Assembly (NCBI GenBank): GCA_937996755.1
Contig: CALKUS010000024.1
Coordinates: 1-15,553 of the forward strand
Length of the DNA: 15,553 nucleotides
Source of the DNA: an uncultured Pseudomonadota bacterium
Lineage (GTDB): Bacteria > Pseudomonadota > Gammaproteobacteria > Xanthomonadales > Ahniellaceae
Reading direction: 5' to 3'
A model generated the notes under the pieces. The model was not told the origin of the DNA and did no database searches. It saw only the letters and a program-made list of their open reading frames with translations. Every line of letters starts with the position of its first letter. Position 1 is the first letter of the stretch. Made by a program: the position numbers and the translations under genes. Shown here in pieces: positions 12,373 to 15,553 of the stretch.

Positions 12373-13266
12373 TCAGTCCAAGCGACCGCACGCCGTGCTC
12401 GACCCGGGCCGCGCGAACGCGGCAAGCCGGACACCCGTGCGTTCGGCGATCGACATGGCGAGCGCAGTGGCGCCCGAAACGGCTGCGACGTGCCGAATGC
12501 CGGCAGCGGCGGCCTTCGTCACGATCTCGTAGCTCGCGCGGCTCGTCACGAGGGCGAAGCCGATTGCCGCATCGATGCGGCGCCTGGCCATCGCGCCGAC
12601 CAGCTTGTCGAGCGCGTTGTGGCGGCCGACGTCTTCGCGGCAGGTCACGATGTCGCCGCGCGCGTCGCACCAGGCGGCGGCGTGTGTCGCGCCGGTCAGT
12701 GCGTTGATCGGCTGTTGGCGTGGCAGCTGCGCGAGCGCACGCTGCAGCGCATCGCTCGTCAACACGAAGTCGCTCGGCGGCACGCGCGGCGGTTCGCGCA
12801 GCGCGGCTTCGAGCATCTCGGTGCCGCACAGGCCGCAGCCGCTGCGGCCGGTCAGGTTGCGGCGGCGATCGGCGAGCGCTGCCGCCCGCGATTCCGGAAT
12901 CGTGATGCGGAGCTCGTGGCCTTCGAGCAGCTCGCGATGCGCGATCGCCGCGACCTCGTGCGCACTCGCAATGCCTTCGGTGATGGTGAATCCGCGCGCG
13001 AAGTCGTCGAGGTCGGCCGGTGTGGCCATCATTACGGCGAAGGGGGTGTCGTTGTAGATCAACGCCACCGGCACTTCCTCGGCGATGAGGTCGGTGACGC
13101 GTTCGGTGAGGCCGTGGCGGGTGCGCAGGACTTCACGTGCGACGACCCCCTTGGGCAGCGTGGGGGAAAGATCGCGACTTGCGTCGCTCCCACGGTGATT
13201 CACCGTCATGCCTTCTGGTCGCGGACATGGGCCGCTCCTACTTCCTTCGAGCACGGTGTCGGTCAT
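12373..13266 (-). CDS. fdhD: Formate dehydrogenase sulfurtransferase FdhD
   Basis: A 297-residue FdhD, the protein that passes sulfur from IscS to the molybdenum cofactor of formate dehydrogenase. Visible motifs are AEEVPVALIYNDTPFAVMMA (62-81), DDFARGFTITEGI (87-99), the catalytic CGLC at 144-147 within GCGLCGTEML, the hallmark CREDVGRHNALDKLVGA (209-225) and TSRASYEIVTKAAAAGI (241-257). The start ATG 13266 overlaps the stop of the formate dehydrogenase gene (ATGA) and has GAGGA 7 nt upstream. The N-terminus is unusual: about residues 8-36 are encoded by two REP-like palindromes, in frame, and do not belong to the FdhD fold, making the protein longer than its relatives. The C-terminus (ARPGSSTACGRLD) is short but probably normal. 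Function is considered secure from the motifs and the neighbour. Confidence 0.95.
   Translation of the reverse strand: MTDTVLEGSRSGPCPRPEGMTVNHRGSDASRDLSPTLPKGVVAREVLRTRHGLTERVTDLIAEEVPVALIYNDTPFAVMMATPADLDDFARGFTITEGIASAHEVAAIAHRELLEGHELRITIPESRAAALADRRRNLTGRSGCGLCGTEMLEAALREPPRVPPSDFVLTSDALQRALAQLPRQQPINALTGATHAAAWCDARGDIVTCREDVGRHNALDKLVGAMARRRIDAAIGFALVTSRASYEIVTKAAAAGIRHVAAVSGATALAMSIAERTGVRLAAFARPGSSTACGRLD
13171..13241 (-). repeat. Pair of GTAG/GTGG-headed REP-like palindromes
   Basis: On the minus strand, GTAGGAGCGGCCCATGTCCG (25 bp unit, 13217-13241) is followed by GTGGGAGCGACGCAAGTCGC (23 bp unit, 13171-13193). The second folds as GCGAC, loop GCAA, GTCGC; the first folds less perfectly. 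A separate palindrome, ACGGTGA, T, TCACCGT (13192-13206), lies between them. Their GTAG/GTGG head and stem-loop recall the SMAG-type REP elements of Stenotrophomonas and relatives, which are moved by RAYT transposases acting in trans. No RAYT gene is present in the window. Both units are in the same direction, and both lie in the fdhD coding sequence. Confidence 0.8.
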
Positions 13267-15553
13267 GTCGAGTTCCTCGGCTTCGAAGTTTCGGAAACGA
13301 GGATTCGCACCGGCACGCTCTTGCCGGCAGGCACGTGCGATTCCTCGGCGTGGTGCCAGACGGGGATGAGCGGGTTGCATTCGGGGTAGTACGCGGCGAT
13401 CGTGCCGCGCGGCAGCTCGCGCACGAGCACGCGCAGCCCTTTCACGATGCGCTCGACGCCGTCGCCCGCGGCGGAGGCGAGCGCGACTTCGTCGTTCTCG
13501 GCGACGCCGAGGCGCTGCGCGTCGGCGGCGCCGATCATCACGATCATGCGCGTGCCGCTGATGCCGCGGAAGCGGTCGTCGTAGCCGTAGATCGTGGTGT
13601 TGAACTGGTCGTTGCTGCGGATCGTGGTGAGGCGCAGCACGTCGTCGGGCGCGTCCGCGAAGCCGGTTGCCGAAAGCGCCGGCGGCACGAGGAAGTTCGC
13701 CTTGCCGGTGGGCGTGAGCCATTTCCGCTCGCGCGCCGCGTTGCCCTTGTGGAAGCCGCCGGGCTGCCACAGGCGCTGGTTGAAGTCGCGGAACATCTGC
13801 GGGTAGGTCTGCTCGATCGCGTCGCGCACTTTCGCGTAGTCGCCCACCCACGCGTCCCAGTCGAGCTTCGGGTTCGGCGGCAGCGTCGCCTTCGCGAGGT
13901 CCGCGACGATGCGCAGCTCCGAGCGCAGCAGCTCGTGCGCGGGGCGCACGTTGCCGCGCGAGCCGTGGATGCAGCTGGTCGAGTCTTCCATGCTGACGGC
14001 CTGCGGGCCGCTCGCCTGCACGTCGCGCTCGCTGCGGCCGAGGCACGGCAGCACGTAGCAGACCTCGCCCGGCACGAGGTGCGAGCGATTGAGCTTCGTC
14101 GCGATGTGCACCGTGAGGCGCAGCTTCGACCAGGCGCGCTCGAGTGCCTCCGTCTCCGGCGCCGCGCGCAGGAAATTGCCGCCGAGCTGCAGGAACGCGT
14201 GCACGGTGCCGGCGATCACGCCTTCGCACGTGCCAACGGTGTTCAGCCCGTCCTCGCGCGGCGGCTCGAAGCCGTACTGTTCCGCCAGCCTGTCGAGCGG
14301 CACGAGCGCGGCGCGATCGGCGATGCCGACCGTGCGCTGGCCCTGCACGTTGGAATGCCCGCGCACGGGCGACGCGCCCGCGCCGGGCCGGCCGACATTG
14401 CCGCGCAACAGCAGCAGGTTGCACACGGCGTGCACGTTCTGCACGCCGAGGCGATGTTGCGTGAGGCCCATGCCGTACACGCCCATCACGGCTTTCGCGC
14501 GCGTGTAGATGCGCGCCGCTTCCTCGAGCTGCGCGCGCGTGAGGCCGGACTCCGCTTCGATCGCCTCCCACGACGTGTCGCGCACGTGCGCGACGTACGC
14601 ATCGAAGCCATGCGTGTGTTCGGCGATGAACCCGACGTCGAGCACGCGCGCGGCGTTCGCCCGTTGCGCCGCGTCGTCGAGGTCGAGCACGGCCTTCGCG
14701 ATGCCGGTGATCGCGGCGATGTCGCCGCCCGCGCGCACCTGGTACCAGTGCGACGCGATGCGCGTCTTGTTGCCCGTCAGCATCCCGACGGGGTCCTGCG
14801 GGTTGCCGAATTTCTCCAGCCCGCCTTCGCGCAGCGGATTGAACACCACGATGGGCACGCCGCGCTGCGCCGCCTGCTGCAGGTCGTGCAGGAAGCGCGG
14901 GCTGTTGGTCGGTGCGTTCTGGCCGAACAGGAAGATGCAGTCGGTGAGCCTGAAGTCGTCGAGCACGCACGTGCCGACCGGCACGCCGAGACTCTGGCGC
15001 AACCCGACCGACGTGCTCTCGTGGCACATGTTCGAGCTGTCCGGCAGGTTGTTGTTGCCGTACATGCGCGCGAACAGCGCCCACGCATAGCTCGTCTCGA
15101 GCGACGCACGACCGGACGCATAGAACACGACGGACTTCGCGTCGCGCTCGCGCAACGCGCGCAGCTCGGCGCCGATCGCCGCGTTCGCCTCGTCCCACGA
15201 CACGGGCACGTACTTGTCCTGCACGCGGTCGTAGCGCAACGGGTGCGTGAGGCGCCCCTGCTGCTCGAGGTCGTGGTCCGGCCACTCGCGCAGCTCGGCC
15301 AGCGTGTGCTTCGCGAAGAAGTCGGGGCCGCAGCGCAGCGTGGTGATCTCCCACGCCGTCGCCTTCGCGCCGTTCTCGCAGAACTCGAACGCGTGCGGCT
15401 CCGCCGGCTTCGGCCAGGCGCAGCTCACGCACATGAAGCCGCCGGTCTTGTTCTGGTGCAGCAGCGTTTCGAGCGCCGCGACCGGCGGCACGCGCTCACG
15501 CCAGAGGATCTTCGCGAGCGAGCGCACGGAGCCCCAGCCGCCGGAACCGGCGC
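13263..15553 (-). CDS. FdhF/YdeP-type formate dehydrogenase alpha subunit (5' partial)
   Basis: The window carries about 762 codons of a molybdopterin oxidoreductase of the FdhF/YdeP family. The frame stays open to the right edge (AGSGGWGSVRSLAKILWRER), so the start lies outside. The iron-sulfur motif CVSCAWPKP with a later CENG is typical of YdeP proteins. The molybdenum ligand is a cysteine in SNMCHESTSVGL, where other enzymes have selenocysteine. Further family words are CIFLFGQNAPTNSPRFLHDL, VFNPLREGGLEKFGNP, LRGNVGRPGAGASPVRGHSN, SEVCYVLP-like PGEVCYVLPCLGRSERD and the C-terminal ECNPLIPVWHHAEES. It oxidises formate or a related substrate using bis-MGD; its electron partner is not in view. 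The stop overlaps the fdhD start, joining the enzyme to its maturation factor. Confidence 0.93.
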   Translation of the reverse strand, partial: AGSGGWGSVRSLAKILWRERVPPVAALETLLHQNKTGGFMCVSCAWPKPAEPHAFEFCENGAKATAWEITTLRCGPDFFAKHTLAELREWPDHDLEQQGRLTHPLRYDRVQDKYVPVSWDEANAAIGAELRALRERDAKSVVFYASGRASLETSYAWALFARMYGNNNLPDSSNMCHESTSVGLRQSLGVPVGTCVLDDFRLTDCIFLFGQNAPTNSPRFLHDLQQAAQRGVPIVVFNPLREGGLEKFGNPQDPVGMLTGNKTRIASHWYQVRAGGDIAAITGIAKAVLDLDDAAQRANAARVLDVGFIAEHTHGFDAYVAHVRDTSWEAIEAESGLTRAQLEEAARIYTRAKAVMGVYGMGLTQHRLGVQNVHAVCNLLLLRGNVGRPGAGASPVRGHSNVQGQRTVGIADRAALVPLDRLAEQYGFEPPREDGLNTVGTCEGVIAGTVHAFLQLGGNFLRAAPETEALERAWSKLRLTVHIATKLNRSHLVPGEVCYVLPCLGRSERDVQASGPQAVSMEDSTSCIHGSRGNVRPAHELLRSELRIVADLAKATLPPNPKLDWDAWVGDYAKVRDAIEQTYPQMFRDFNQRLWQPGGFHKGNAARERKWLTPTGKANFLVPPALSATGFADAPDDVLRLTTIRSNDQFNTTIYGYDDRFRGISGTRMIVMIGAADAQRLGVAENDEVALASAAGDGVERIVKGLRVLVRELPRGTIAAYYPECNPLIPVWHHAEESHVPAGKSVPVRILVSETSKPRNST

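Noticed and set aside
1..15553. CRISPR arrays, rRNA, tRNA, riboswitches and complete mobile elements
   Set aside because: No regularly spaced repeats, RNA gene signatures or transposase/integrase frames were seen on either strand.

Overview
The window is a GC-rich bacterial chromosome segment, almost entirely coding, with nearly every gene on the minus strand. The best guess at the host is a gammaproteobacterium of the Lysobacteraceae/Xanthomonadaceae type. This rests on two GTAG/GTGG-headed REP-like palindromes inside fdhD (a repeat class known from Stenotrophomonas and relatives), the overall gene content (orphan MacB/FtsX-type permease, DUF4272, DUF6010, YdeP-type formate dehydrogenase) and the base composition. 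No rRNA, tRNA, CRISPR array, intact insertion sequence or integrase was found.

Left end (1-1360) is unlike the rest. It is a patchwork of unrelated gene pieces: a ClpX C-terminal piece (+), a probable prolyl aminopeptidase scrap (-), a polyketide synthase KS-AT linker plus AT N-terminus (-), about 400 bp with no recognisable gene and a 17-bp near-exact direct repeat, a flagellin C-terminal piece (-) and the first ~23 codons of a gene that once followed the DUF1801 gene. It is either a real gene-fragment graveyard or an amplification/assembly chimera.

Middle (1357-8557, all minus strand): a DUF1801 protein; a strong hairpin; a large orphan ABC-type permease; a conserved small protein; a SEC-C zinc-motif gene with broken reading frame; a three-gene run (secreted protein, VOC protein, membrane-anchored glutaredoxin-like protein); a csaA-HIT pair; and a pair made of DoxX and a secreted, P-loop-less EF-Tu-like protein. 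The EF-Tu-like protein is the most unusual intact gene here.

Right part: a divergent ArsR-SRPBCC operon on the plus strand (8719-9548) with a clear promoter and an inverted-repeat operator over the -35 box. It converges on a five-gene minus-strand run (12233 to 9555): an unknown protein, a secreted Cys-containing protein, a secreted DUF4272 protein, a DUF6010 membrane protein and a DUF4166 gene split by an in-frame TGA. The window ends with fdhD and a 5'-truncated YdeP-type molybdopterin formate dehydrogenase alpha subunit, translationally coupled by an ATGA overlap. Eight 4-base ATGA/GTGA start-stop overlaps or possible overlaps occur across the window, so translational coupling is the prevailing gene arrangement.
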